Shown here piece by piece: positions 1 to 13,400 of a stretch of DNA of 64,000 nt (position 1 is the stretch's first letter; each line of letters opens with the position of its first letter). The notes beneath the pieces were generated by a model. That model did not search any database. It worked only from the letters and a program-made list of their open reading frames with translations, and was not told the origin of the DNA. Made by a program: the position numbers and the translations under genes. Source of the DNA: Brienomyrus brachyistius (lineage: Eukaryota > Chordata > Actinopteri > Osteoglossiformes > Mormyridae); the NCBI RefSeq assembly GCF_023856365.1, contig NC_064541.1, positions 23,166,214 to 23,230,213 on the forward strand, in the 5' to 3' direction.

Positions 1-544
1 AAATGGTATCTGACAAAAGCAATATTATGTAGACAGCTATTTGAATAGGCTTACACAGCTTATGTATTTCCCAAAAAATATGACCTTGTATCTTACTAAT
101 TAATGATTATAATTAATATAATTAAAATAATTATTATTCAAACAACAGCTATCTAAAACATATAATTGTGTTTTCATGCATGTATAAAACTACACTGGCC
201 TCGTATTGAGCACTGTTGAAAACACTGGCCCATGGGGGAAACTAATTGCATAACCCTGGTATAAGAATTATGGATGTTTTGTTGCTTAAGAAGATATCTA
301 TAAAGCATTATATATCAGATCTTCATTGGAACTTATGAAGAATTATAATCAACACTAAGATGCCTTATGACTGTCAATAGAAGACACTCTAATGCTTTAT
401 TCTTTAAACCAACAATTATAATGCATTATAGATGCTTTATAATGATTTATGAAGCAAAGTCTTATCAAGACTTTAATAATAATTAATAAGATTGAACAAT
501 TTCAGAATTTCAGGAATTTCAGAATGTTCCCTGTTTTTCTGTAG
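1..544 (+). other. Intron of copy A entering from left edge
   Basis: AT-rich, no coding signal. Only the last 30 bp or so align with the sequence before copy B exon 5. Confidence 0.6.
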
Positions 545-810
545 ATACCGAATGCCCTGCCAACAGCCATTATGAGCTGTGTGCCACAGGCTGCCCAGCC
601 ACATGCTACACCATGTCCATACCCTTTAACTGTATCGCATTATGCAAAGAAGACTGCATCTGTAACGATGGTTTCATCCTCAGTGGTGATCATTGTGTAC
701 CAGTCTCCCAATGTGGCTGTGTCTACAAAAGCAAATACTACAATATTGGAGATTCCTTCTCTCCCAACGGAACGTGTCTGGAGCAATGCACATGTATAAA
801 AGAAGGCAAG
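545..810 (+). CDS. fcgbp: Copy A exon a1: TIL + VWC-like (module 2)
   Basis: Starts after TTTTCTGTAG and ends before GTAGGA; phase 1 to 0. Reads [11 protein letters not shown], a TIL cysteine pattern, then a short VWC-like stretch ending CTCIKEGK. Same length (266 nt) as copy B exon 5. Confidence 0.9.
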
Positions 811-3800
811 GTAGGACAGAATGGCTCCTTGGAATTCTTACTTCTGAAGATTTTGGGGACAATAATACTGATATTAATTTTTTTTTTTTAGATTGAATGT
901 GAACCGTTCTCCTGTGGCCAGAATGAAAAGTGTGAGTTGGTAAATGGCATTCATACATGCCAGCCTGCGGGTCCAGGTGTCTGCTCTGCCTCTGGAGACC
1001 CGCACTACAAGACCTTCGATGGGCTCCCATATGACTTCCAGGGTACCTGCACCTATGTCTTAGCTAAGGGGTGTGACCTGGAAGGAACACATCTCATCCC
1101 TTTCTCCGTGATGGTGGAAAATGAAGAATGGTGGCCTGAGGTGGAAAACAAGAATGTTTCTGTCCCCAAACTGGTGGCCCTAGAGGTCTACAACTATACA
1201 TTGATCTTGCAGAACAACATGCTAGGAGTTTTGGTAAGTGACCATCCAATCGTTTAACTATTATGTTCTAAAGGTTTTATACAGGATGTCACAAAAAACC
1301 ATTTGCTGGGATCCGCAATGCTTTACCTAGCATAAGATATGTAGATGTTTTAGATCAGTGGTCCCCAACCTTTTTGCCACCACGGACCAGTTTTATTCCG
1401 TTGACATTTGACTGTCAGAGAGGTGTAACGGTCCCCAACCTTTTTTGCACCATGAACCAATTTCATGTAAAACAATATTTTCATGAACCGGTATAGAAGC
1501 AACTACAAACAAAGTGCTTAAAAATACAATTCACCATCCTGCTGAATTAGTAGGAGCCCTGAGCTTGTTTCCCTCTTACGAGCCGTGTTGGGGGAAGGAG
1601 CGGAGACATGTAACAAAGACTATGAGGTGTGCAATATTTAACTACAGTAAAATCCAGTTATAATGGACTTCAAGGGACCTGGCAAAACAGTCCGTTATAT
1701 CCGAAGTTCGTTATATCTAGAGTTTCTGCTTTTTGCTTCTGCAGGTTCTTAAAGGCGCACGGCCAGTGTTCTGTCAAGTTGAGCTACTTTGTCGAGTTAC
1801 TGTAGGCTACCGTAGTGCTAATCGATATCCCTAACCCTAACCTTTACCCCAAAAAACCCTAAAACCCTTACTCTAACCCTAACCTAAGCCCCTAAAACCT
1901 AACCCTAGCCCCCAAATGGTGGAACTGCACATGCGCAAATAGGCTCGATAGTACGTCTCAATAGGTAGCTCAACTCGTCCGAACACCGGGACCAGCATAC
2001 CTCATTCGTTACAGGTAATATTCCGTTATAAGCAAGTCCACTATAACGGGATTTTACTGTAATCACCAACAGGGTTCATGCAGGATATACTGCATATAAA
2101 GCATACACTGCAGAATGCTTTCCAGTCATTCCCCATGACCGGCTTACACCAGTTTTTAAATGACAGGCTATCAAGCCAATTTTTAGTAAACTTTCATTTC
2201 CCCACTTCACCACCATCTACTAGCTAATTTCAGAGGCTGCTAATATCAACACGTTAGATCACCCTGGTTCAACTGGGATAAAAGGCGGAGAAATGGTGTC
2301 AGCGTCATTCTGATAGGCTATTAATTCCGACTCAGGTCCTGCTAGCATGTATATTATATATTTTTTAATTAGATTAAGTTAAAACATGTAGACAAATGGA
2401 AAACTCATAATATATTGAGCTGGATGATGAAAAATTTACTACCAAGTCAAATTCCATTTACTACCTTTTAATACCTTTCAAGGGCCTTAATTTTGTCTAA
2501 TTTCATTTACTACCTTTTACTACTTTTTACTACCGCACGGAAACCCTGACCAAGTGCGTTGCCTTATCGCCACATATGAGCCACAGATGGAAGCATTATC
2601 CGAAATAAAAAAGCCTCTGTTATCTGTTCGCCGCAGCCCGGCACAAAATGCTCCACGGCCCGGTGGTTGGGGACCCTTGTTTTAGACATCTTAGATGGAC
2701 ATGTATACCTCTTACTGTGTTTGTACTAGTAATTTGTCCTACCAGTCAAATAAGATAAAAGGAATAAAATGCCAAGATAATACTTTGGTTATAACTATAG
2801 CTATAAGGGAGTTTCTGTCGAAAATGGAAAAAAAAAAAAAAACGTTTCTGAGAATCACTTCAGCTAGATTGGTTATCTGTGCACAGTGACTGGGCAAAAA
2901 TGGATAAACTTATTGTGGGTAGTATCAGTAGGTCCTTTATCTAATAAAGGATGATCAGTGCAAAAAAATCATTGAGGCAGATGCAAAAGAGAAAACCCTC
3001 AAAACCTTTATAGTGTCACTAGGGGCAAAAATATAAATAATAAAATCAAATTCATGGTCAAAGTTTTTCAGACGTCAGGTAATATCTTCTTCACTGCGGT
3101 GAATCAAAACACAGAAACAATTTTCATTATTATTACAGAAATTAGGGACAGGTGAAGGAAATCACATCTCCAGTCACAAGGTTTTCTGTCCCACATAAAG
3201 AATGTTCTCTGCTCTCTGAACAGATCTTCTAAGCTCCAAGAATTTAGGCACACCCCCAGAAGGAGGGGGCTTAGTCCCTTTGGCTGGCTTTTGGCAGGCA
3301 ACCGGCAGGCAGCCGGCTGGCAGTTGGCTGGCAACCGGCAGGCAGCCGGCTGGGAGAGGAAAATTGAGGTGGCTGCATCTGTATAACTGAGGTTCACTGA
3401 ACTTTTCTTTTTGTATTCTCCTTCAGGTAAATGGAGTTTTCAATTACCTCCCACTGAACTTGAGTAACGGTGCAGTTGTGGCATACCTGCAGGGCTTCAC
3501 CTATGTCATGAAGACCAATTTTGGCCTGGTTGTCACATATGATCATGTGTATCATGTTAGTGTTGCCGTGCCAAGTAACTACTATGGCAAGACATGTGGC
3601 CTTTGTGGCAATTTCAATGGGAATAAGAGTGATGACTTACGCCTGCCCAGCGGCACATTCACAAAGAACATCAACGACTTTGGTTTAGCATGGAAGGTGG
3701 CCATACCTGATGTGGTGTGTGATGATGGATGCTCAGGCAATACCTGTCCAGACTGTGTCCCTGCACTGAAAACTATCTATGGTGCAGCAGGATACTGTGG

Positions 3801-4396
3801 TATCCTTACAGCACCAGACGGGCCCTTTACTGCCTGCTACAGCAAGCTGGATCCCACCCTTTACTTCAATGACTGTGTCTATGATATCTGTGCGTCTTAT
3901 GGAAACCACAAAGTTCTCTGTGATACCATCGCCGCTTATGTGTACAACTGCCAGCTAGCAGGGGCTGAGATCAAGACCTGGAGGACACCTTACTTTTGTC
4001 GTAAGCAATATACAGCAGTGCTCTCTGTGTCCACTGACAATCACTCAAACAGTAATTCATTCATGCCTTAGTTGAAAAAAGTTCAATAAACCATTGAAAT
4101 TTAATATAATTTTATGTAAGTTTAATTAACAATCAAGTAATTGACTCAAAGACCTTTCCTCTGCTCTCTCTCAGCTGTGTCCTGCCCAGCAAACAGCCAC
4201 TATGAGATCTGTATGAGTTCCTGCTCCTTGGGCTGTCCAGGCCTCAATGGGATTGTAACATGTCCCAGCACGTGTACAGAGGGCTGCTCCTGTAACCCTG
4301 GCTTTGTCTTCAATGGACAGAATTGTGTTGCACCAGAACAGTGCAGCTGCTACAATAATGGACACACATATAAGGTGGGCAATGGTGCTATGTGTA

Positions 4397-4488
<92 letters not shown>

Positions 4489-7400
4489 GAAGTGATGCCT
4501 TTTACTTTTGGACTAATTTTATGTAATCTGTGTCTTTACAGCCAGGGGATGTTGTATATGTGGACGATTGCCAGGTGAAGTGTGTATGCAAAGCTTTGGA
4601 AGGTTTGGTTTGTGGACCATACTCCTGCCCAATTGAAACCAAGTGTCTGGTCCAGAAAGGAGTCAAAGCATGTTACCACGTAGGTAAGAGGAACCAAACC
4701 GTAAGCATGGTTTCCAAAACACTTTGGAAAAAAGCTATTTGGTTACAAAACAATGTTTTTAGCTTGACTAAGTCATAATAAGTCATAACAGTTTAAGTAT
4801 TCAATACATAAGAACATAAATTAAAGAAAGTATTGAATCCTTTATCGGAACTGCCCCTTCCTCATGTTCCGTCACTGTAGATCATACCCATACATCTCAA
4901 TTTCATATTTTTTTAGCAAATGAACCATATCATCATTCTCAAATAATTAGAAATATAAAAAAGTATATTAATTTCTTTTTTGCATATTTTATTCAAACAA
5001 CAAATACAATAAAACTAATTTCACTTAGTACAAAACTGAATATTTATAAGAAACTGAAATAAAGTGTTCAAACCTAAGAAAATATTAAATCTTATTTTGT
5101 CATTCTATTCAGTAAATTTTGCTTTATGGAGAGTTAAGCATTATTTTTTTTTTCTACGGCTGCTACTGTGATTCAAATTCACCAGTTCCAGAACTTCCAA
5201 CACCAAATTGGGCTTCCAGAATTTTGAAATCATTATCACCGTCATTGCTTACATGACACATTTTGCTGTGACTAAAATGTAGTTCGTTTTCAAAGTAACG
5301 ATATATTTGGCATCAGAATGTAAAGTTATAATACTTTTATATATATATAGTTTTACATTTGATTTTATGTATTTAATGCTCTACATTGCTGTTTTTGAAG
5401 TGTTCTCTCCTTTTATGTTCTCTCCACAAAAGATCCTTGTCAAAATGTCAACTGTCGAGTGAAGGAAACATGTAAAGTACAGAAGGGTGAAGCTGTGTGC
5501 GTCCCGGACTATACCGGCACTTGCTGGGGCTGGGGCGATCCCCACTACCACACATTCGATGGATACGACTACAACTTCCAGGGCACCTGTACATACACGC
5601 TGTCTACGACATGTGGGAACCTGACGGGCCTGGTACCCTTCTCCATTGTGGAAAGGAATGACAACCGAGGAACTACCGTGGTTTCTTATGTCAGGGATGT
5701 GGAGGTGTTTGTGTATGGCTACAACATCACCATGATTAAATACCAGAATGGCCGGATTTTGGTGAGATGTTTAAAGTGCATCTTCTGAACATATACATAC
5801 ATACAGTACACCTAACCCATAGGCTCTAAATTATTGTATTCTGCAGTGTAATAATGTTTGTCAGTCTGTCCTGGTGCTTTATAAAACAAATTCAGTTGAG
5901 CTGAATAGTATACACAGGGAAAAAAAAAAGATAATTCTCGGCCAGTTTACTCCACCTTTTGGTTATATAGGCATATTTGAATTTACACTCAGTCGCATGG
6001 AATACAAAAGTCCCTACTGTCCATTGCCAAGTTGTGCTTTATAGGTTTTACAGACACACCTGCAGAGGTCAAGAACTGCCCAAGGCAAAGCTGAGTGCGT
6101 TTGTAAACATATAATGTATGGCTTGCAGTGCATTAACCCACTTAACCATTAACCATGGTTACCACACATTTGGCTTACAGTTTTTCACTTGAAGACATTA
6201 TTTGCAAGTTTATGAACCAAAAGCAAATTTTTAAGTAGAAGTACTATGTAGGCTTGGGAGGTGGGAGCTAGAATTACAGCCAGGTTAAATGAACTTTTTC
6301 TTTCTTCACTTATACAGTATTTAGCCCAGACAACCTTACGTGCAAAAAGTTATCTTGTTAACCCAAAAATCCAGCTTCATGATACAGGCCCCCAGGCTTT
6401 CATACCATCGTCTTTAGGCAGGTTAACAGGACTTAGTAAAATACAAGTGCACTACATCAGTAAATCATTTTAGTATTTAATAACTGACCACAGGTCCTGA
6501 CCTTCAGCCTGAAGCACTATTTTTGTTTAAGTGATGTATAGCAATTAAGTAAAGTGGGTTAGAATTAGACATTTTAACACATTGTGGAGAGGTGCCAAAC
6601 AGGGGTGGGTCTACTTATAGCCCCCAGGTTTGTTGCCAATGCATTGTTCATCCCAGTGAACAAGAGGGTCACCTCTTCGGCTTTGAGTCGGGGGATGGGC
6701 TCTGATTGCTGTTTGTGCATTTGTGCCAAGCACCAGTTCAGAGTGTCCGGCCTTCTTTGAGACCTTGAAGGCGGTGCTAAAGATGGCGACTCCATTGTTC
6801 TGCCGGGGGAATTTAACGTTCATGTGGGTAATGACAGTGACACCTGGAAGAGTGTGTTTGAGAGGAATAACCTGCCTGATTGGTACCTGAGCAGTAATCA
6901 GATATGGTTTTCTGATCTAATCACAGTTTGCCCGTAATAAGCAACATGTTTGAACATAAGTGCGCTTGGCACCAGAGCACCCTCGGCTGAAGTTTGATGA
7001 TTGATTTTGCAATTGTACCATCATATGTACATCCACATATTTTGGACACTGCAGTTGAGCTGTCAACCGATCACCACCTAGTGGTGAATTAGATCTGATG
7101 GTTGGTGCTAGATGCTGGATAGACCTGGAAGACCCAAGCTCATAGTAAGGGTATGCTGGGAGCATCTAGCAGAGACCCCTGTCTGAAAGATCTTTAACTA
7201 ACTCCTCTGGCAGAACTTCTCTTGCATCCCAAGGGAGTCAGAGGATATTGAGCCTGAATGGGTCATGTTCCGGAACTCCATTGCTGAGGTGACAGTGTGG
7301 AGCTGTAACCGTAAGGTTGTTGGTGCCTGTTGCGGCAGAAATCCCTAATCCCAGCAGTAAAGGGAGCTTTCAGGTGGAAGAAGGAAGCCTTCCTTGCTTA

Positions 7401-10400
7401 GTTAACTTATGGGTCTTCTAAAGCAGCTGACAGGTACTGTCAGGCCAAGGGGAAAGAGGCTTTTGCAGTTGCTGAAGCAAAAACTCGGGTGGCCTCAGAA
7501 AGAATCTGGTAAACCATCAGGTAACTCAGGAGGGAGAGGAGAAGTAGGGTTTTACTCATGCTGTTTACAGCAGGGATGGAGAACTGTTGACCTCAACTGG
7601 GGATATACTGTAGTCAGGCAGTGGAAAGAATATTTCAAGGATCTCCTGAATCCCACGGCTACACCTTCCTTGTAAGAAGTAGAATTAGAAGTCTAGACGG
7701 GGTTTTGCCCATCTCTAGGGCTGAGGTTACTGAAGTAGTCAAAGAACTCTTTGGTGATAAGGCTCTGGGGTGGATGAGATTTACCCTGGCTTCTTGAAAG
7801 CTCTTGATGTTGTTGGGCTGTCTTAGCTGACATGCCTCTTCAATATTATGTGGACATTGGGAACAATGCCTTTGGATTAGCAGACTCGGGTGGTGGTCCC
7901 AATCTTTAAGAAAGGGGATCAGGGGATGTGCCGCAACTTCAAAGGGATCACACTCCTCAGCTTCCCTGATAAGGTACATACCAGGGTACTGAAGAGGAGG
8001 GTTTGCCCGTTGATCAATCCCATTGGTCAAACCTCGGATCCTGGAGGAACAACGTGGATTCTGTCCTGGCTGCAAAACACTGGACCAGCTCTTCACCCTC
8101 ACAAGGATACTGGAGACTTCATGGATATATATCCAACCAGCCTACATATGTTTTCTGGACTTGGAAAAGGCATACAATCATGCCCCACAAGGGGAGGGGT
8201 TCCTGTTGGGTGTGTTTCTGTAGTATGGGGCACAGGGTCCGTTGTTGCAGGCCATCACGTCCCTGTACAAACAAAGCCAGAGTTTGGTTTGCATTGCCAG
8301 CAATAAGCCAGACTCATTCCTGGTAGACATTGGACTCCACCAGGGCTGCTATTTGTCACTGATTCTGTTCATAATTTTAATGAACAGAATTTCTAGCTGT
8401 AGTCAAGGGGCAGAGGGGGTCCTGTTTGGGGGCCTCAGAAAATCATGTTTGCTTTTTGCAGATGACATGGTCCTATTGGCATAATCAGCCCCTGTAGCAT
8501 GTATTGCGGTGGTTTGCAGATGAGTGTGAAGTGGCTGGGATGAGCATCCACACCTCCAAGTCTGAGGCCATTGTTCTCAACCAGAAAAAAGGTGGATCTC
8601 CCTCTGCTGATGAGAGAGGAATTGCTGCCTTAAGCAGAGGAGTTTAAATATCTCGGAATCTTGATCACGAGTGATGGGAGAAGGGAGTGGCAGATAGACA
8701 GATGGATTGGTGCAGCATTGGCAATAATGCGAACACTGTACTGTTCTGTTGTAGAAAAGTGGGAGCTGATCTGGAAGGTGAAGCTTTCAATTTACCAGTC
8801 AATCTACATTTCTACCCTCACCTATGGTCATGAGCTCTGGGTAGTGACTGAAAGAAAGAGATCGCGGACACAAGTGGCAGAAATGAGTTTCCTCTGCAGG
8901 TTGTCTTAGCTCAGCCTTAGAAATAAGGTGAGGAGCTTCGACATTCAGGAGGGGCTCAAAGTAGAGCCGTTGCTCCTCTGCATCGAAAGGATCCAGTTTA
9001 CAGTATATGGTTCAGACATCTATCTGGGATGCCTCCTGGATGGGTCCCTAGGGTGATGTTTCGGTTATGTCCAACCAGGAGGAGGCCCCAGGGCAGAAGA
9101 AAGATATGCCGGAGTGATTATATCTCTTGGTTGGCCTGGAAACACCTTGGTATTCCCTTGGTGGAGCTGGAGGAGGTGGCTAGTGAGAGGCAGTTTGGGG
9201 CATCTCTGCTTAGACCGCAACCCGACCCTAGATAAGCAGTGGATGATGGATGGATGGGTGGAATCTTGCATTGATTTACTACTATGTTTAACCTGGCCAA
9301 TACTATGTGTGAAGTTACAGAAAATGAATCAACACCTATCATATTTGATAATTCTACAATTCTGGTAACTTAACCACTTCTAGCAAAAATTTTTACGGAA
9401 CTCTCCTTCATTCCACAGGTGAACAATGAAACTAACAACTTGCCGGTGTACCTAAACCATGGACAACTGACTGTAACTTATACCGGTAGCACAGCTGTAC
9501 TAACTACAGACTTTGGCCTGTATGTTTCCTATGATTATAACTGGGAAGTAATCGTCAAGCTTCCAAGTAGCTACTACGACAGTGTGTGTGGCCTGTGTGG
9601 CAACTTTAATGGCAATCCTAACGACGATATGCGTGACCCAGCCGGAGACATTGTCTCCTCCCTTATCAACTGGTCCAAGAGCTGGAGGGTGCCTGACCCC
9701 CAAAATCCCAACTGCTGGGACACATGTAAGGGCAACTGTCCTACCTGCAGTGGCAATATTGTTAAGCTTTATGAGACAGAGGGCTCCTGTGGTGCCCTAA
9801 CCACAAGTGTTAACAATTACTTCCTGGAATGCCATGCTAAGGTGGACCCCCAGGCTTTCATGAACAACTGTGTCTATGACATGTGTGCCACCAACGGGGA
9901 CCGGAAAATGCTGTGCTCAGCATTGGCTTCTTACAGTAATATGTGCCGTCTTCAGGGCATCATTCTTAAAGGCTGGAGGGAGAAATTTAATTGTCGTAAG
10001 TATTTTTTTATTTATGTATAGAGATATAAAAGATTAATAAAGAAAAATAGATGAATAAAGTAAAACTTCAATTCAATCACTTTTTTGGAGTGGAGTGGTG
10101 GCTCTGAGGCTAAGGATCTATACCAGCAATCAGAAAGTTGCTGGTTGGAACTCTGTGAATGCCTGGAGTAATACTAATCTGCTGGGCCCTTAACCTGCAA
10201 TTGCTTTGTCCTGGGTATGATGTTAATCTACATCCAGCCCCACAAGGAGGTCCTCCAACTTATAAGGAAAACATTGGGGTTGGTGGCAGGGTTGGCACTC
10301 CAGCCACTGGAAAACTCACCCTGTTCTATTGGACTGTTGTGGTGCTGAGGTATCACTCTCTGCATGGCTGCACTCAGATCTCTTTACTGAGGTGGTTTAT

Positions 10401-13400
10401 TGTGTGGTTAGTGCAGGAACATGCTGTAATCAGCACATGCTCCTTACCTCTCTGAGATGCTGTAGCATTCCTAACTGGATAAATTAGTTACATCACAATG
10501 GAGTAATAAGAAATAAATCAGATTAATTTCTACCTTTCAGCCATGAATTGCCAGCCGTACAGCCATTATGAGGATTGCACAAGCCCTTGCCCGCAATCCT
10601 GCCCATTCCCAGCTAACCAGCCAACTTGCGAGGGTATCTGCGTGGAGGCTTGTGTCTGTAACAACGGCTACGTCCTCAGTGCAGGCCAGTGCGTGCTCCC
10701 CGAGACCTGCGGCTGCTCTTATCAGGGCCACTATGTAAAGCCTCATGAGCACTTCTGGACCGAGGGCTGTCAGCAGCAGTGTGAGTGTGACCCTGACTTC
10801 CGCACGGTGGTGTGCTGGTATGCAGCCTGCGCGGCTAACGAGCTGTGCATTCTCGAGGATGGCCTGCGTTTCTGTCGGCCCATCACCTACTCCACCTGCA
10901 CAGCTGCCGGAGATCCTCACTACCACACGTTCGATGGATATTATTTCAACTTCCAGGGCACTTGTACATACCAGTTGGTGGCACTATGTTCCAATGACCC
11001 TAAGCTCATTCCATTCACTGTCACGGTACAGAACAACCATCGCGGCAGTGAAGTTGTAGCCTATACGAAAGTGGTGAATATAGATATTTATGAGATGAAT
11101 ATCACTATCAGCAAGGACTTCCCCTACAAAATCCTGGTAAGTGTCCTACAGATAAATATGACAAAGAATAGTAATTATTTTATTTAAATGTGTTTATGTT
11201 TCCTTAAAAGCAGTGTTAACCCAATTGGTATTGTTTACTTTTAATTTGCACATAACAGGTGGATGGTCAGGTTGTGTCTTTACCATTCTATTACGACAAC
11301 AAGCAACTGATGGTCTACCGCAGTGGTTCAATGGCAGTTGTAGAGGCCGGTTTTGGCTTACGGGTGACGTTTGATTGGAACAGCCTGGTCCAGGTGACCT
11401 TGCCTAGCACCTACTGGGGTGCTGTCTGTGGCCTATGTGGCAACTACGATGGAAACCCGACTGATGACCGCACCATGAGGGGTGGGGGTATTGCCTCTAC
11501 TGATGAGCAACTGGGTGCCAGTTGGCAGGTCGGACAAACAGTGGATTGTTCCTCCACTTGTGAGGGTTCCTTGTGCCAGGGGTGCTCTACCACCCAGATG
11601 GATGTCTATCAGGCCCAAGGCTACTGTGGCATCATTACCCAGTATTACGGGCCTTTCTGGGCTTGCCGCACCTACGTTGACCCTAAACCCTACCTGGAAG
11701 ACTGTGTTTTTGATGCCTGCCAGTACAAAGGTTACCATGGGGTTATCTGCACTGCTGTAGCAGCCTATGCAGTAGCCTGCCAGAAAGCAGGAGTGACCAT
11801 CCAAGCCTGGAGGAGCAGCACTTTCTGCCGTAAGTTTGTGCTTCATTCTGTGAGAATCTCTTGATTTTCTTTGCATCTGTGACATTGTATATATATTTTT
11901 TTAATTCTTTAAATATTAACTTTGGTATATTTATGTTATGAAAGTATTAGCATAAAATTATGAGTGCTGGTTACCACATTTTTTGCTTCTATCTCGTGAT
12001 TTAACAAACATAGACCGGCCTGCCATTTACATGTCCCCCCTTTTGCAGCACCTAGCTGTCCCAAAAACAGCAATTACAAACTATGCTCAGCGGGCTGCCC
12101 CGACACATGTGCCAACCTGCCTTTAGCCACCCAGTGCCACATGAATTGCACAGAAGGCTGCCAGTGTGAAGAGGGCTACCTGCTTAGTGGTGACGCCTGT
12201 GTCCCTGGGAAACAGTGTGGCTGCTCCTATTCCGGACGGTACTACAAGCTGGGTGAGGTGTTCTATGACCCGATACAGTGCCAGACAAAGTGTCAGTGTG
12301 GGGAGAATGGTGCTGTCTCCTGTGAGGTATCTCCCTGCAGCCCTGGGGAGGCCTGTCAGTTGGTTAAAGGAGTGTGGGGCTGCTATCCCACTGGGAATGC
12401 CAAGTGCGTGGCTTCAGGCGACCCACATTACACCACCTTCGATGGGCGCAGGTTTGACTTCCAGGGCCGCTGCATCTACACCCTCACTGAGGTTTGTGAT
12501 AACAGCACAGAGCTGGTGCCCTTTGCTGTGGAGGAGGAGAATGAGCCATATGGAGATGGCAGGGTGGCTGTGACCAAAGCTGTCATGCTGCAGGTCTATG
12601 GCTATGTTATCACCATCAAGCAAGGAATGAAATGGGAAGTTATGGTGAGTGTTACACTATTTCACCCTTTGTTTGTGCTGCAAAATTACACACTATTGCT
12701 ATAAAAACTGTATAAAAATGTTGTGTCCCACAGTTACTTTATTATTGCTGTTATTTTAATAGTATTATAATTTCTTTAAAACGGAAGCACATTGTAACAT
12801 GTTGGGCATATTTATCTCATATTGTTTTCTTATCATATTTAACTTTTCTTATATTTAAGGAATGCCACATTACAAAGCTAGATTCTGCTGTCCTTTACTG
12901 CAATATAGAGCAGATTTTCAGACTCAGTATTTGTTAGGATGTGACATTATATTTGCTTATGGCTCCACGATCCTGACAAGGATAATGTTGTGGTAACACA
13001 TGCCGTGTTTTATGTTCACATACAGGTGGATAAAGTACTTTTCCACTTACCCCTCATTTTGGATGATGGACGCATAACTATAAACCAGGAAGGCTGCAAC
13101 ATCATAGTGCAGACGGACTTTGGACTGAAATTACTCTATGACACTCAGTACTATGTAGAGGTGGATGTCCCTTCATCCTATAAAGACAGACTGTGTGGCC
13201 TCTGTGGTAATTACAATGGTGACAGTCAGGATGATTTCCTCCTGCCCAATGGCCAGCAGACAGCCGATGTGGATGTGTTTGGGCGAGCCTGGGTGGTCAA
13301 CCTGCCGGAGGCTATGTGTGGTGGCTGTGGGAGCCAGTGCCCAACTTGTAGCGTGGACAAGCAAGCTCTGTATGGACAGCTAGAGTTCTGTGGCATCATC

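Larger units (their letters stand above)
1356..2679. mobile_element. hAT-family DNA transposon, non-autonomous
   Basis: Ends are CAGTGGTCCCCAACC and, inverted, CAAGGGTCCCCAACC. The 8-bp target duplications are TTTTAGAT (1348-1355) and TTTTAGAC (2680-2687). No transposase frame. Copy B holds the unoccupied site (GTATTTTAGATATCTTAGAC) near 46770-46790, so the insertion followed duplication. Confidence 0.85.

Noticed and set aside
4141..4578. Open frames reading YIYIYIY repeats on both strands (also near 42640 and 50210)
   Set aside because: They are translations of TA/CA microsatellites inside introns.
11433..11885. Minus-strand frame of 150 codons opposite exon a9, repeated opposite exon 13
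   Set aside because: It lies antisense to a conserved VWD/C8 exon and extends into the intron; a shadow frame.
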